Shown in pieces: positions 1 through 7,394 of a stretch of DNA of 64,000 nt. The position numbers and the translations under genes were made by a program. Under the pieces are notes generated by a model. It was not told the DNA's origin, searched no databases, and saw only the letters and a list, made by a program, of their open reading frames with translations. The stretch is from the NCBI RefSeq assembly GCF_008801405.1, contig NZ_VZPV01000001.1:1922001-1986000 (forward strand). The letters run 5' to 3'. The stretch comes from Ralstonia insidiosa. GTDB lineage: Bacteria > Pseudomonadota > Gammaproteobacteria > Burkholderiales > Burkholderiaceae. The stretch's first letter is position 1, and every line of letters begins with the position of its first letter.

Positions 1-200
1 AATGGCTGGTTACGTGGAGCGCGATCTTTCCGCTCAGCATCGTCGTGCCATGGGTCGTTGTCCCGGTACTCTCGCACCTGGGCTTGGCGCACGATTCGAT
101 CATCCACAAGGCTGCTGTGACTGCAGGGATCGTGTTCCTGATGGTCTACGTGGTGATGCCGCGCTATACGCGGCTGGTGGCGTCGTGGTTGTTCAGGTGA
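1..200 (+). CDS. C-terminal end of a membrane protein (partial)
   Basis: The frame whose codons start at base 3 stays open from the window edge to TGA at 198-200, giving about 65 residues. It contains two hydrophobic segments (roughly residues 4-22 and 38-55) and ends in a basic Met-Pro-Arg-Tyr-Thr-Arg-Leu stretch. This arrangement resembles the membrane tail found on some antibiotic-biosynthesis-monooxygenase-domain proteins. That is a resemblance only, because the domain that would identify the protein lies outside the window. Confidence 0.5.
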   Translation, partial: WLVTWSAIFPLSIVVPWVVVPVLSHLGLAHDSIIHKAAVTAGIVFLMVYVVMPRYTRLVASWLFR

Positions 201-311
201 GGATCGGGTGAGCCGTCGAATTCGATTCGATGGAGCTTGATCATCAGAAAGCCGGGCCGCCATCGGGGTGCCCGGCGTGTCGTCAGCTTCAATGACGCGA
301 GGACGGCTTGC

Positions 312-938
312 TCACGTCGGTTTGATCATGTCCCGTGCATAGGCGAGGCCAGTGCCATATCCGCCGCCATGCTCCACCACGATCGCCCGGGCCTTTTCGT
401 AGGTCTCATGACGGGTCCAGTCTCTTTGGAATTCGAGAAGGAGTTGGAGCCATGAAGTCATGACCGCACCGGCGGAAGCCATCCGTCGCAATGCAAGGTC
501 ATGGCTTGTGGGTGTCAGCCCACCGCACGCGTCGGCGACGACGTGAACCTGATACCCCTCGGATAGCGCTGAGAGCACAGGAAAGCTCACACAGGCCTCG
601 GTCAGCAGGCCCGCGATGATCAGGGTGCGCTTGCCGGTCGCCGCGATCGCGGCACGTGCTGCGTTATCCTCCCAGAGATTCATGTTGCGACGTTCGATAG
701 GCGTAACGTCGGGCAACACGTCGCGAAACGCCGGCATCAACGGGCCGCTGTATACCTTCGAGGCAGAAGTGGAGACTACAACCGGCACGTCAAAGGCGAT
801 TGCCGTCTTTGCGACCGCAAGACCGTTACTGCGCAAAATCTGCGGGTCTTGAGAGCCTGCAGCGAAAGCAAGGCCTGCCTGTTCATCAACGAGAATCAAC
901 GCACAATCGGCGGGTTCGAGCAACGGTAGCGTGGGCAT
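312..938 (-). CDS. Isochorismatase-like (YcaC-type) cysteine hydrolase
   Basis: A 208-residue cysteine hydrolase of the isochorismatase superfamily. The nucleophile region reads Leu-Thr-Glu-Ala-Cys (Cys116) and the catalytic Asp is Asp18 in Leu-Val-Asp-Glu-Gln. Family members hydrolyse amides or ethers; the substrate here is unknown. I chose the ATG at 938 because AGGAGA sits six bases upstream. An in-frame ATG at 956 overlaps the stop of a small upstream frame as ATGA but has no ribosome-binding site. It lies downstream of a second isochorismatase-like gene on the same strand and is probably co-transcribed with it. Confidence 0.85.
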   Translation of the reverse strand: MPTLPLLEPADCALILVDEQAGLAFAAGSQDPQILRSNGLAVAKTAIAFDVPVVVSTSASKVYSGPLMPAFRDVLPDVTPIERRNMNLWEDNAARAAIAATGKRTLIIAGLLTEACVSFPVLSALSEGYQVHVVADACGGLTPTSHDLALRRMASAGAVMTSWLQLLLEFQRDWTRHETYEKARAIVVEHGGGYGTGLAYARDMIKPT

Positions 939-952
939 GAGAGTTCTCCTGT

Positions 953-1126
953 TCATTTGAGACGGCGAGCTTGATTCAGGCTGTGGTCTGCGACCAATCC
1001 CCCCACCGCTAGCGTGCCAGCGAGGATGCCGAGAGACGATGACGTATGAGCATGCTTCAAGAATCCGCTCGCAAACGCAATTGCTGCGAGCTCGCACTTG
1101 CTGACAATCTTCTTTATGCGGTTCAT
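953..1126 (-). CDS. Possible small membrane protein (57 aa)
   Basis: A 57-codon frame between the two isochorismatase-like genes. It has a basic N-terminus (Met-Asn-Arg-Ile-Lys-Lys) and a Gly/Ala/Leu-rich segment at about residues 32-47 that could span a membrane. Its TGA overlaps an upstream in-frame ATG of the next gene by ATGA, which is typical of co-translated genes. No clear ribosome-binding site precedes its ATG and I recognise no family, so it may be a chance frame. Confidence 0.3.
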   Translation of the reverse strand: MNRIKKIVSKCELAAIAFASGFLKHAHTSSSLGILAGTLAVGGLVADHSLNQARRLK

Positions 1127-1211
1127 CGTTGGACAAGATCGGAGTGGGTGGTTGTCCCGGTGTCTGAAGTGACTGGACGTTCCGCAGAACGTCCAGCTCG
1201 TGAATGCAGAA

Positions 1212-1910
1212 TTAGCGCTCAATGACCGGCGCGTGTACCGGCGCTAGCGATTCGTGCCTGGTGGCGGTACGTTGCTCAGCCTTGTGGACCATCGTGTAGG
1301 CATAGTCCACGCCCATGCCGTAGGCGCCAGAGTGTTCCTTGGCCACCTTCATCACCGCGTCGTACGTGTCGCGGTTCTTCCAATCGCGCTGCCATTCCAG
1401 CAGCACCTGCTGCCAGGTCACCGGCACTACGCCGGCTTGCACCATGCGCTGCATCGCATAGTCGTGTGCTTCCTTGCTAGTGCCGCCCGAGGCATCGGCC
1501 ACCATGTAAATCTCGTAGTCGCCTTCGAGCATTGCGGACAGCGCGAAGGTGGTGTTGCAGACCTCGGTCCAGAGGCCAGCGACGATCACCTTCTTGCGGC
1601 CATTGGCAGCCAAAGCGTCCCGCACCTTCTGGTCGTCCCAGGAGTTCATCGAGGAGCGTTCAAGCGTCGGCTTGCCAGGGAACACGTCGAGCAGTTCGGG
1701 GTAGGTATAGCCTGAAAACGCCTCCGATTCGACCGTGGTGATGGTGGTCGGGATGTCGAAGATTTTGGCTGCTTTGGCCAAGCCAACCACGTTGTTCTTC
1801 ATGGTCTGACGGTCCATCGATTGGACGCCGAAGGCCATCTGGGGCTGATGGTCGATGAAGATGAGTTGGCTGTTGTGCGGGGTCAGAACTTCGAGCTTGG
1901 CGTTGGTCAT
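1212..1910 (-). CDS. Isochorismatase-like cysteine hydrolase
   Basis: A 232-residue isochorismatase-superfamily hydrolase, paralogous to the downstream gene. Asp20 (Phe-Ile-Asp-His) and Cys118 (Trp-Thr-Glu-Val-Cys) are the expected catalytic residues, and a Ser-Met-Asn-Ser-Trp-Asp-Asp stretch matches the YcaC subgroup. The ATG at 1910 is preceded by AGAGAA; an in-frame ATG at 1928 would add six residues. The upstream region holds two TTCAA-N5-TTGAA inverted repeats that could bind the regulator. The substrate is unknown. Confidence 0.85.
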   Translation of the reverse strand: MTNAKLEVLTPHNSQLIFIDHQPQMAFGVQSMDRQTMKNNVVGLAKAAKIFDIPTTITTVESEAFSGYTYPELLDVFPGKPTLERSSMNSWDDQKVRDALAANGRKKVIVAGLWTEVCNTTFALSAMLEGDYEIYMVADASGGTSKEAHDYAMQRMVQAGVVPVTWQQVLLEWQRDWKNRDTYDAVMKVAKEHSGAYGMGVDYAYTMVHKAEQRTATRHESLAPVHAPVIER

Positions 1911-1933
1911 GGTGTTCTCTCTGGTCAAGTTAA

Positions 1934-1948
1934 TTCAATTTGATTGAA
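1934..1948. promoter_or_regulatory. Inverted repeat TTCAA-N5-TTGAA, proximal copy
   Basis: TTCAA and TTGAA are separated by five bases, 24 bases upstream of the isochorismatase start. The same 15-base pattern recurs at 2043-2057. The core TCAA-N5-TTGA fits the T-N11-A shape of LysR-type boxes, but no LysR gene is visible in the window, so the binding protein is unknown. Confidence 0.45.
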
Positions 1949-2042
1949 GTGTCTTGTGGGCGGTAATTCTTTGTTACGCCGGCATGGAGAGAACTATAGC
2001 GACGATAGCTTCACTCAAAGAGCTCGTTGTGTGGATATGTTA

Positions 2043-2057
2043 TTCAAAATAATTGAA
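2043..2057. promoter_or_regulatory. Inverted repeat TTCAA-N5-TTGAA, distal copy
   Basis: This is the second copy of the pattern, here within a longer perfect repeat of TATTCAA and TTGAATA (2041-2059). It lies 109 bases from the proximal copy. The region is clearly more AT-rich than its surroundings and probably contains the promoter of the isochorismatase-like pair. Confidence 0.45.
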
Positions 2058-2106
2058 TATGGAGACGGTTGGTTTGGCACGTAGCCGTGATTGATGCTGA
2101 TATGCA

Positions 2107-2445
2107 ATGGCGAAGGAGGATTGCACCGAGACGGTTCGAGCCCCCCCCCCGAATCAATGGCGATGGCGGCAAACATCAAGAGAGCGGGGCACCGCTGCAC
2201 TGAACCAGCTATCGCGCAACGATGCCGACGAAATGTGTGCTGTGTTCAGCCAACTCGTCGGGCGGCCGATCAAAACGAGCTTTGTCCTGATCCCGCCTTT
2301 CTATGCCGACGGCGGGGACGAAATTCGCGTGGGGCGGAATGTCTTCATCAATCAGAACTGCACCTTCTACAACTGAGGCGGCCTGCACATCGCAGGCGAT
2401 GTGATGATTGGGCCGAATGCCTACATCATCTCTGTGTTGCGTCCG
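2107..2445 (+). pseudogene. Decayed hexapeptide-repeat (sugar) O-acetyltransferase
   Basis: One frame reads a maltose/nodulation-type acetyltransferase. It contains Leu-Asn-Gln-Leu-Ser-Arg-Asn-Asp, then Pro-Pro-Phe-Tyr-Ala-Asp-Gly-Gly, then Val-Phe-Ile-Asn-Gln-Asn-Cys-Thr-Phe. A TGA at 2374-2376 interrupts it, and the same frame continues as Gly-Gly-Leu-His-Ile-Ala-Gly-Asp-Val-Met-Ile-Gly-Pro-Asn. Homology ends near 2440, before the usual catalytic His segment is complete. The N-terminal part is also unlike the family and contains a run of ten C at 2141-2150. I read it as a truncated, stop-interrupted relic. Confidence 0.7.
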
Positions 2446-2455
2446 GGTCTGCAAC

Positions 2456-2836
2456 TCACGCCAGATGCGTGTCGATCGGCAGCCCGGACTTCAACGTCAG
2501 GGTAACGGGCGTGCGCTCGGCAACCTCCGCAAGCCGGGCCTTCTGTTTCTCGTCAAGACCCACGATGGAGAGCGTTCGCTCGATCCGCCGATCGTCGATT
2601 CCGACGAGCCGCAGGGAGACGTCGAGCGATTCGAGAGGCCACTCCTTGCGGGCGGCATACATCTTGAGCGTAATCGCTGTGCACGCCCCCAAGCTTGCGA
2701 GCAACAGGTCGTACGGGGCAGGTCCAACGCCTTGGCCTCCCAAAGCCGGAGGTTCGTCGGCAGTGATTGCATGGCCGCCTACAACGATGTCCGTGCGATA
2801 GGGCGTCGATCCGATATGCGCAGTGCCGTGGGTCAT
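2456..2836 (-). CDS. OsmC-family protein
   Basis: A 126-residue OsmC-like protein, a family that includes thiol peroxidases acting on organic hydroperoxides. The signature Gly-Gly-x-Gly-x-Gly-Pro-Ala-Pro-Tyr-Asp-Leu-Leu-Leu-Ala-Ser-Leu-Gly-Ala-Cys is present, with the peroxidatic cysteine at about residue 52. The second, resolving cysteine normally found before Pro-Val is replaced by Thr109 (Glu-Arg-Thr-Pro-Val). It may therefore not follow the usual two-cysteine cycle. The ATG at 2836 has GGAGA eight bases upstream. It lies beyond the cupin gene of the dioxygenase operon, 429 bases away, so co-transcription is uncertain. Confidence 0.85.
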   Translation of the reverse strand: MTHGTAHIGSTPYRTDIVVGGHAITADEPPALGGQGVGPAPYDLLLASLGACTAITLKMYAARKEWPLESLDVSLRLVGIDDRRIERTLSIVGLDEKQKARLAEVAERTPVTLTLKSGLPIDTHLA

Positions 2837-3265
2837 GGTTCCTGTCTCCTTTGCGTGACGATATGGGGGCATCAGCGCTCAGTTTGGTAATTCGTTGGAC
2901 GTTGATCGTCATGCAGTCAATGCGGTGCGTCAAGCGCGGAGCAACGGCGGCGGGCCAGAACGATGCGTCTATACGAGGCACGTTGTCCTGCAGAACAACA
3001 AGGCGCATCAGGTGCGGGGCGCTGCAATACCACTTCTCCAAACGCACCACGGCCTATGTGGGGGGGCATCTACCGCGTGCGCAGGGCGATGGTCCGGTCA
3101 TGCGCGCGAGGGTCAACGGTCTGTTGCAGCCCGACGGTGCGGCAAGCGACCAGTCGCAACGTGCTGGCGCGGGTGGGGATGCTGCTGAAGTTCTGGAGTG
3201 GAGCAGGCAGTCGAGAAGGCGGGGCCATTGCGGTCCCGCCATTCAAGTCACAGCGGTCTCCCGCT
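2837..3265. other. 429-base stretch with no recognisable gene
   Basis: Several overlapping frames are open on both strands, but none gives a recognisable protein or has a convincing ribosome-binding site. A run of seven G is present near 3060. I see no terminator, tRNA or insertion-sequence ends. It may be a remnant of lost genes between the OsmC and cupin genes. Confidence 0.4.
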
Positions 3266-3613
3266 TTACGGGTTGGGCATCACCAGCAACACCGTGCAAG
3301 GTTCGCCGGACTCGTTGAGAAGCTGCCTGGCTTCCCCCGGCTCGATGCGTATCGAATCGAACGGATGCAACTGCGTGACCGAACTGCCCGCATCGCCCAT
3401 GGTTGAGATCTGTAGCGTCCCTTCGAGAACGACATAAAACTTCTCGACCGGAGAGGCCGTCAGCGTGGTGCCGCCGCCGGGCTGGATGATCGAGACGCCC
3501 ATCCATACCGAGTCGGTCTTGCCGGCTGCGCGCCCCTGAATCTGACGCATCGCCATGTGCATGTGCCCGGGCGCCTCGTAGCTTGGGGCATCGGAGAATC
3601 GAACCAGTTGCAT
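3266..3613 (-). CDS. Cupin-domain protein
   Basis: A 115-residue single-domain cupin. Motif 1 is degenerate (Gly-Gly-Gly-Thr-Thr-Leu-Thr-Ala-Ser-Pro-Val-Glu-Lys-Phe-Tyr-Val-Val-Leu-Glu-Gly) and motif 2 reads Pro-Phe-Asp-Ser-Ile-Arg-Ile-Glu-Pro-Gly-Glu. The usual metal-binding His pair is largely missing from motif 1, so it may be a binding or regulatory cupin rather than an oxygenase. GAGGA precedes the ATG at 3613. It is the last gene of the minus-strand dioxygenase operon, 10 bases after the quinone-oxidoreductase-like gene. Confidence 0.8.
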   Translation of the reverse strand: MQLVRFSDAPSYEAPGHMHMAMRQIQGRAAGKTDSVWMGVSIIQPGGGTTLTASPVEKFYVVLEGTLQISTMGDAGSSVTQLHPFDSIRIEPGEARQLLNESGEPCTVLLVMPNP

Positions 3614-3623
3614 GGGCGTGTCC

Positions 3624-4619
3624 TCAGGGAGCCAGCACCACACGCTCGGTCGAGCCCGCGAGCACCTTGCGATAGGCGTCCGATGCCTGCTCAAGCGGAA
3701 GGAGCGTGGACGCATCGACGTCGAAGGCCTTCAGCGAACCATCCTTGAACCCGGGGAGGAGCTCGTTCAGGATGGCGGCGCATTGCACGGCGGTCAGCTT
3801 CAGGCTATCGACGCCCAGCATCTGCAGGTTCCTGCGGTAGAACGCCAGGATGTCGAACGGAACGTTGCGCTCGATGGTCGAGATGAGGATTTGCGTACCG
3901 CCCACGGCAAGGGTCTCGAGTGCGAGCCCAAAGTACGGCGACCCGACCGTGTTGTAGGCGATATCGGCGCCACGACCGCCGGTCGCGGCCATGATTTTCT
4001 GCGCCAGCTCCGGGTCTTCCGAATGGAACACCTGAACGTTGCTGGTTGCGTGGCCGATGTAGCCCGATGCGCCGCGCTCGACGCCGATCACGCGGGCTCC
4101 GGCGCGGGTCGCCAACTGCGTGGCGGCCTGGCCGACCTTGCCATTGACGCCCAGCACCAGAACGGCTTGGCCTTGTCCATTCAGGCCAGCGCGGCGCAGG
4201 CCTTCGTAGGCGGTGATGAAGGGCACGCCGATCGTGGCGGCGGCGGCAATTCCCATCGTTGAGGGTTTGCGGGTCAGGGCGCTGACCGGAAGCACCAGGT
4301 AGGTGGAATGCGTGCCGTCGCGCGTCATGCCGAGATCGCCGCCGGTGCCCCACACCTCGGCGCCAAGCCATTCATCCGGCCCGGCAACCACCACGCCGGC
4401 AAAGTCGCGACCCGGGGTACGCGGCCAGATGGCGTGCGGCATCATGCCGAGCGCCGCCTTGACATCGCTTGGGTTGACAGCAGCAGCCTGCACATGGACC
4501 ACCGCATGCCCTTCGGGCGGTTGGATCAGGTCGAGTGGAACAATCGCGGGGGCAATCGATTCTGCGTTGGATGCTTTCTCTGCAAGAACAAGCTTGCGAG
4601 CCAAAGTCGTGGTGCTCAT
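3624..4619 (-). CDS. Quinone-oxidoreductase-like zinc-independent alcohol dehydrogenase (MDR family)
   Basis: A 331-residue medium-chain dehydrogenase/reductase. An N-terminal GroES-like fold (Ala-Val-Asn-Pro-Ser-Asp-Val-Lys near residue 53, Pro-Gly-Arg-Asp-Phe-Ala-Gly-Val near 69) is followed by a Rossmann domain with Val-Leu-Gly-Val-Asn-Gly-Lys-Val-Gly-Gln at about 155. No structural-zinc cysteine cluster is visible, as in quinone/enone reductases. In this operon it could reduce an unsaturated keto acid or a quinone made from the ring-cleavage pathway. That role is inferred from context only. Confidence 0.85.
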   Translation of the reverse strand: MSTTTLARKLVLAEKASNAESIAPAIVPLDLIQPPEGHAVVHVQAAAVNPSDVKAALGMMPHAIWPRTPGRDFAGVVVAGPDEWLGAEVWGTGGDLGMTRDGTHSTYLVLPVSALTRKPSTMGIAAAATIGVPFITAYEGLRRAGLNGQGQAVLVLGVNGKVGQAATQLATRAGARVIGVERGASGYIGHATSNVQVFHSEDPELAQKIMAATGGRGADIAYNTVGSPYFGLALETLAVGGTQILISTIERNVPFDILAFYRRNLQMLGVDSLKLTAVQCAAILNELLPGFKDGSLKAFDVDASTLLPLEQASDAYRKVLAGSTERVVLAP

Positions 4620-4673
4620 GGAGTGGTCAATTCAAGAGGTTGTGAAAGAAAGGGGTACGAGGCGGCAGAGGCT

Positions 4674-5564
4674 TCAACGCCGGTTGGTCGGCGCGAGGTT
4701 CCAGCGTCTGCGCGCTTCAGCGGGTGAAGCCAGTTGACCGCCCAGGTCTTCAACAATGCGGCGCGCCTTGTGGACCAGCGCAGCGTTGTTCGGTGCAAGC
4801 ACGCCACGGTCTAGATAAACGGTGTCCTCCAGGCCGATGCGCACGTTGCCGCCCATCAGAAACGACTGGGCGACCGCCTGAAAGGCCTGACGTCCGATCG
4901 CAAAGGCGGACCACTGCGCGCCGGCCGGCAGCAGTGAGCGTGCAAACGCAACAGCCTCGGGAGAAAAGGGCAGGGCGTACCGAACGCCCATCACGAACGT
5001 GTAGAGCCCTGGGCCGTCGAGCGCACCGTCGCTGATCAGCTTGTTGGCAAGGACCAGATCGCCGCTGTCAAAACATTCGAGTTCCGGAACCGAGCCGGCT
5101 TCTTGAATGATGCGCGCCATGCGTGCGACGTTCTTTGGCGTGTTCATGACCACCTGGTCGCCCGAGTTCATGGTGTTCAGGTCCAGCGAGCAGATGTCAG
5201 GCTTGAGTGCCGCGATGTGCTCCACGCGTCGTTCCGGGGGCAGAAGCGTCGTTCCGGGGCCGGCGATGCTCGGATTCTCGTCGCTCGGTACATAGCGCCC
5301 CCCGGGGCCGGTGGTCAGGTTGATGATGAGTTCGGGGTTGTGGCGACGGATCGCGCTGACGACTTGCTCGTAGAGATCAAGCTCCATCGAGGGTGCGCCG
5401 GTTTTCGGGTCCCGCACGTGGATGTGTACCGCGGCAGCGCCGGCTTCGGCAGCAGCCAGGCATTCGTCCGCGATGTGGTCGGGCGTGATCGGCAGGTGAG
5501 GCGTCTGCTCCGGCTTGGTGAGATTGCCGGTGACCGCGCAGGTAAGGATGGTGGCGTTGTTCAT
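4674..5564 (-). CDS. Beta-keto acid cleavage enzyme (BKACE, DUF849/Kce family)
   Basis: A 296-residue member of the 3-keto-5-aminohexanoate cleavage family. These enzymes condense a beta-keto acid with acetyl-CoA and release acetoacetate plus a new acyl-CoA. The metal-binding His-x-His pair is His47/His49 (Val-His-Ile-His-Val-Arg-Asp) and a conserved acidic residue near the C-terminal third is Glu246 (Gly-Leu-Glu-Asp). I chose the ATG at 5564, 11 bases after the SDR stop; longer forms would overlap that gene. Next to a ring-cleavage dioxygenase, a 3-oxoadipate-like substrate is plausible but unproven. Confidence 0.9.
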   Translation of the reverse strand: MNNATILTCAVTGNLTKPEQTPHLPITPDHIADECLAAAEAGAAAVHIHVRDPKTGAPSMELDLYEQVVSAIRRHNPELIINLTTGPGGRYVPSDENPSIAGPGTTLLPPERRVEHIAALKPDICSLDLNTMNSGDQVVMNTPKNVARMARIIQEAGSVPELECFDSGDLVLANKLISDGALDGPGLYTFVMGVRYALPFSPEAVAFARSLLPAGAQWSAFAIGRQAFQAVAQSFLMGGNVRIGLEDTVYLDRGVLAPNNAALVHKARRIVEDLGGQLASPAEARRRWNLAPTNRR

Positions 5565-5575
5565 TTTGATGAGGC

Positions 5576-6346
5576 TTATCCGAGGTGGCGGCCGCCGTCG
5601 ACGACCAGAATGCTGCCGGTGGCATAACGCAGCGTGGTCGCGCACGCCACGATGGCCGAGGCGACGTCATCCGCTACGCCCACCCGCTTGAGTGGGATCG
5701 TGGCGCCGACCCGTTCGTTGAACTGGGCATCCCGCCCGGACACAAAACCGGTGTCGACGATGCCGGGCGAGACCGCCAGTACGCGGATGGCGGGGGCGAG
5801 CGTCTTGGCCAGCGCTTTCGTCGTGGCGTCGATTCCCGCCTTGGCCGCGGCGTAGGCAAGGTTGCTGCCGAGCCCAGTGAAGGCGGCAATCGATGAGACA
5901 TTGACGATCAGACCATCGCCGTGCGCCTTGAGCTGCGGGGTGAAAGCACGGATGGCCGCGAAGGTACCGCGCCAGGTGGTGGCGAAGATGTCGTCGATCA
6001 GTGCGTCGTCCAGGCCATCGAGGTCAGCCGTCGGCACAGGCTTGGTGAAGCCGGCGCTATTCACCAGGATGGTCGCGCCGCCGGTTTTTTCCACCACGGC
6101 CCGCGCGGCCCGCGCCAGGCTGGCACTGTCCGTGACAGAGGCCTCGATGGCGAAGTGCCCGGCGCCAGGCAGCGACTGGAGCAGCGCTTGGGACGCTGCC
6201 GCAGGAGCGCGCTGCAGCAGTACCACGCGCGCGCCCAGCGCTGCGAGACGGCAGGCGGTTGCGTTGCCAATCGCGCCGTTGCCTCCGGTAATGACGGCCA
6301 CTTCGCCATCCAGTCGGTCTTGAGGTGCAAATGTTCGTTCGTTCAT
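5576..6346 (-). CDS. Short-chain dehydrogenase/reductase (SDR)
   Basis: A 256-residue classical SDR. The cofactor motif is Gly-Gly-Asn-Gly-Ala-Ile-Gly (residues 21-27), followed by an Asn-Ser-Ala-Gly variant of Asn-Asn-Ala-Gly at 96-99. The catalytic residues are Ser151/152, Tyr165 and Lys169. Its C-terminus (Val-Val-Asp-Gly-Gly) is typical of NAD(P)-dependent family members. It sits between the dioxygenase and the BKACE gene and probably interconverts a hydroxy and a keto intermediate of the same pathway. Confidence 0.9.
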   Translation of the reverse strand: MNERTFAPQDRLDGEVAVITGGNGAIGNATACRLAALGARVVLLQRAPAAASQALLQSLPGAGHFAIEASVTDSASLARAARAVVEKTGGATILVNSAGFTKPVPTADLDGLDDALIDDIFATTWRGTFAAIRAFTPQLKAHGDGLIVNVSSIAAFTGLGSNLAYAAAKAGIDATTKALAKTLAPAIRVLAVSPGIVDTGFVSGRDAQFNERVGATIPLKRVGVADDVASAIVACATTLRYATGSILVVDGGRHLG

Positions 6347-6376
6347 GGTGAGGTCGAGCTGTTCGCTCGCGTGTAG

Positions 6377-7258
6377 TCAGGGCAGGGGGCAGTGCGGCAG
6401 GCGGGTCTCGCCGGGTTCGAGTCTCAGTTCGATGTCCAGGACATAGCCGCCATCACCGTCCGGCTCGAACTTGCGAAGCAGGGAGCCGACCGCGCCAAAC
6501 ACCACGTCTTCAAAGGCATTCGGGTCTTCAATGTCGAAGATCTGCGTGGCCAGCACCTTGTAGCCCTCTGCGGCCACGATGAAGTGCAGATGCGCCGGCC
6601 GCATGACCTTGCGGCCTTGTGCGGCCAGCAGTTCGCCGCAGGGGCCATCTGTAGGGACGGGATAACCGGCGGGGCGCACGCTGGTGAACCAGAAGCGCCC
6701 TTGCGCGTCGGTTTCCAGGCGGCCACGCAGGTTCATGTGCTCCTGCGCTTCGTCCTGGTTTTCATAAAGGCCCTCGGGGGATGCCTGCCAGGTTTCGATG
6801 CGTGCGCCGGCCAGCGGTTTGCCGTCCAGGCTGAGTACGCGGCCGCGAACCTCGAAGCGCGGCCCTGGTGTGGCGTCCGATGCAATGTGTGCACCGTTCT
6901 CCCGCAGCGGCTGGTTTTCGCGCCAGAAGGGCCCGACCAGCGCGGGTTCTGTGCCGCCCGCTGCCACGGCGTCGCGGGCATTGCGCAGTTGCACCAGGGT
7001 GGCTAGGCCAAGAATGTCGGCCAGCAGAATGCCCTCGTGCTTCTTGGGGCCGGTGGCCTTTCCGATGGCTACCAGGAAATCGAGCCCTACCTGCAACTCG
7101 TCAGGCGTCAAGTCGACTTCGATTGCGAATGCGTGGAGATGGCGGATGGCGGCGGCCATCACTTCCTTGAGACGTGGGTTGCGCGTCGTCTCGTTGGTTT
7201 GCAAAACGGCTTCCAGCAGAGCCGCGGGGTTGGACGCTGGTAAAGGTTGTTTCGTCAT
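6377..7258 (-). CDS. Intradiol ring-cleavage dioxygenase (catechol/hydroxyquinol 1,2-dioxygenase family)
   Basis: A 293-residue intradiol dioxygenase, which uses non-heme Fe(III) to open an aromatic diol between its hydroxyls. The four iron ligands are visible as Tyr165, Tyr199 (Ala-Gly-Tyr-Pro-Val-Pro), His223 and His225 (Arg-Pro-Ala-His-Leu-His-Phe). The N-terminal helical domain (residues 10-105) is of the catechol/hydroxyquinol type, which form dimers. I cannot tell catechol from hydroxyquinol specificity by eye. The gene heads the minus-strand operon, and a perfect 18-base palindrome lies 16 bases upstream of its ATG. Confidence 0.92.
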   Translation of the reverse strand: MTKQPLPASNPAALLEAVLQTNETTRNPRLKEVMAAAIRHLHAFAIEVDLTPDELQVGLDFLVAIGKATGPKKHEGILLADILGLATLVQLRNARDAVAAGGTEPALVGPFWRENQPLRENGAHIASDATPGPRFEVRGRVLSLDGKPLAGARIETWQASPEGLYENQDEAQEHMNLRGRLETDAQGRFWFTSVRPAGYPVPTDGPCGELLAAQGRKVMRPAHLHFIVAAEGYKVLATQIFDIEDPNAFEDVVFGAVGSLLRKFEPDGDGGYVLDIELRLEPGETRLPHCPLP

Positions 7259-7273
7259 GTTTGTGCAACGAAA

Positions 7274-7291
7274 TGGGCAATCGATTGCCCA
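7274..7291. promoter_or_regulatory. Perfect 18-base palindrome, likely LacI-family operator
   Basis: TGGGCAATCGATTGCCCA is identical to its own reverse complement and lies just upstream of the dioxygenase start. Its centre matches the second site at 7395-7414 (GxCAATCGxTTGxC). The central CG and 18-20 base size are typical of LacI/GalR operators, and the divergent gene encodes such a protein. Confidence 0.75.
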
Positions 7292-7394
7292 AAGATTAGG
7301 CCAGCATCCCGTTGCGGTCAAGGCGAAATTTCCTGACGTTGTTGATTTTAGCGGGGTGGCCGGCTTGCTGATTGGTGCTAAATCGTTGTAATCT

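Noticed and set aside
251..276. Inverted repeat GCCGGGC/GCCCGGC between the left partial gene and the isochorismatase gene
   Set aside because: It may help end transcription, but it has no T tract on either side, so I do not call a terminator.
2963..3406. Plus-strand frame over the gap between the OsmC and cupin genes
   Set aside because: It overlaps the cupin gene on the other strand, has no recognisable domain and no convincing start.
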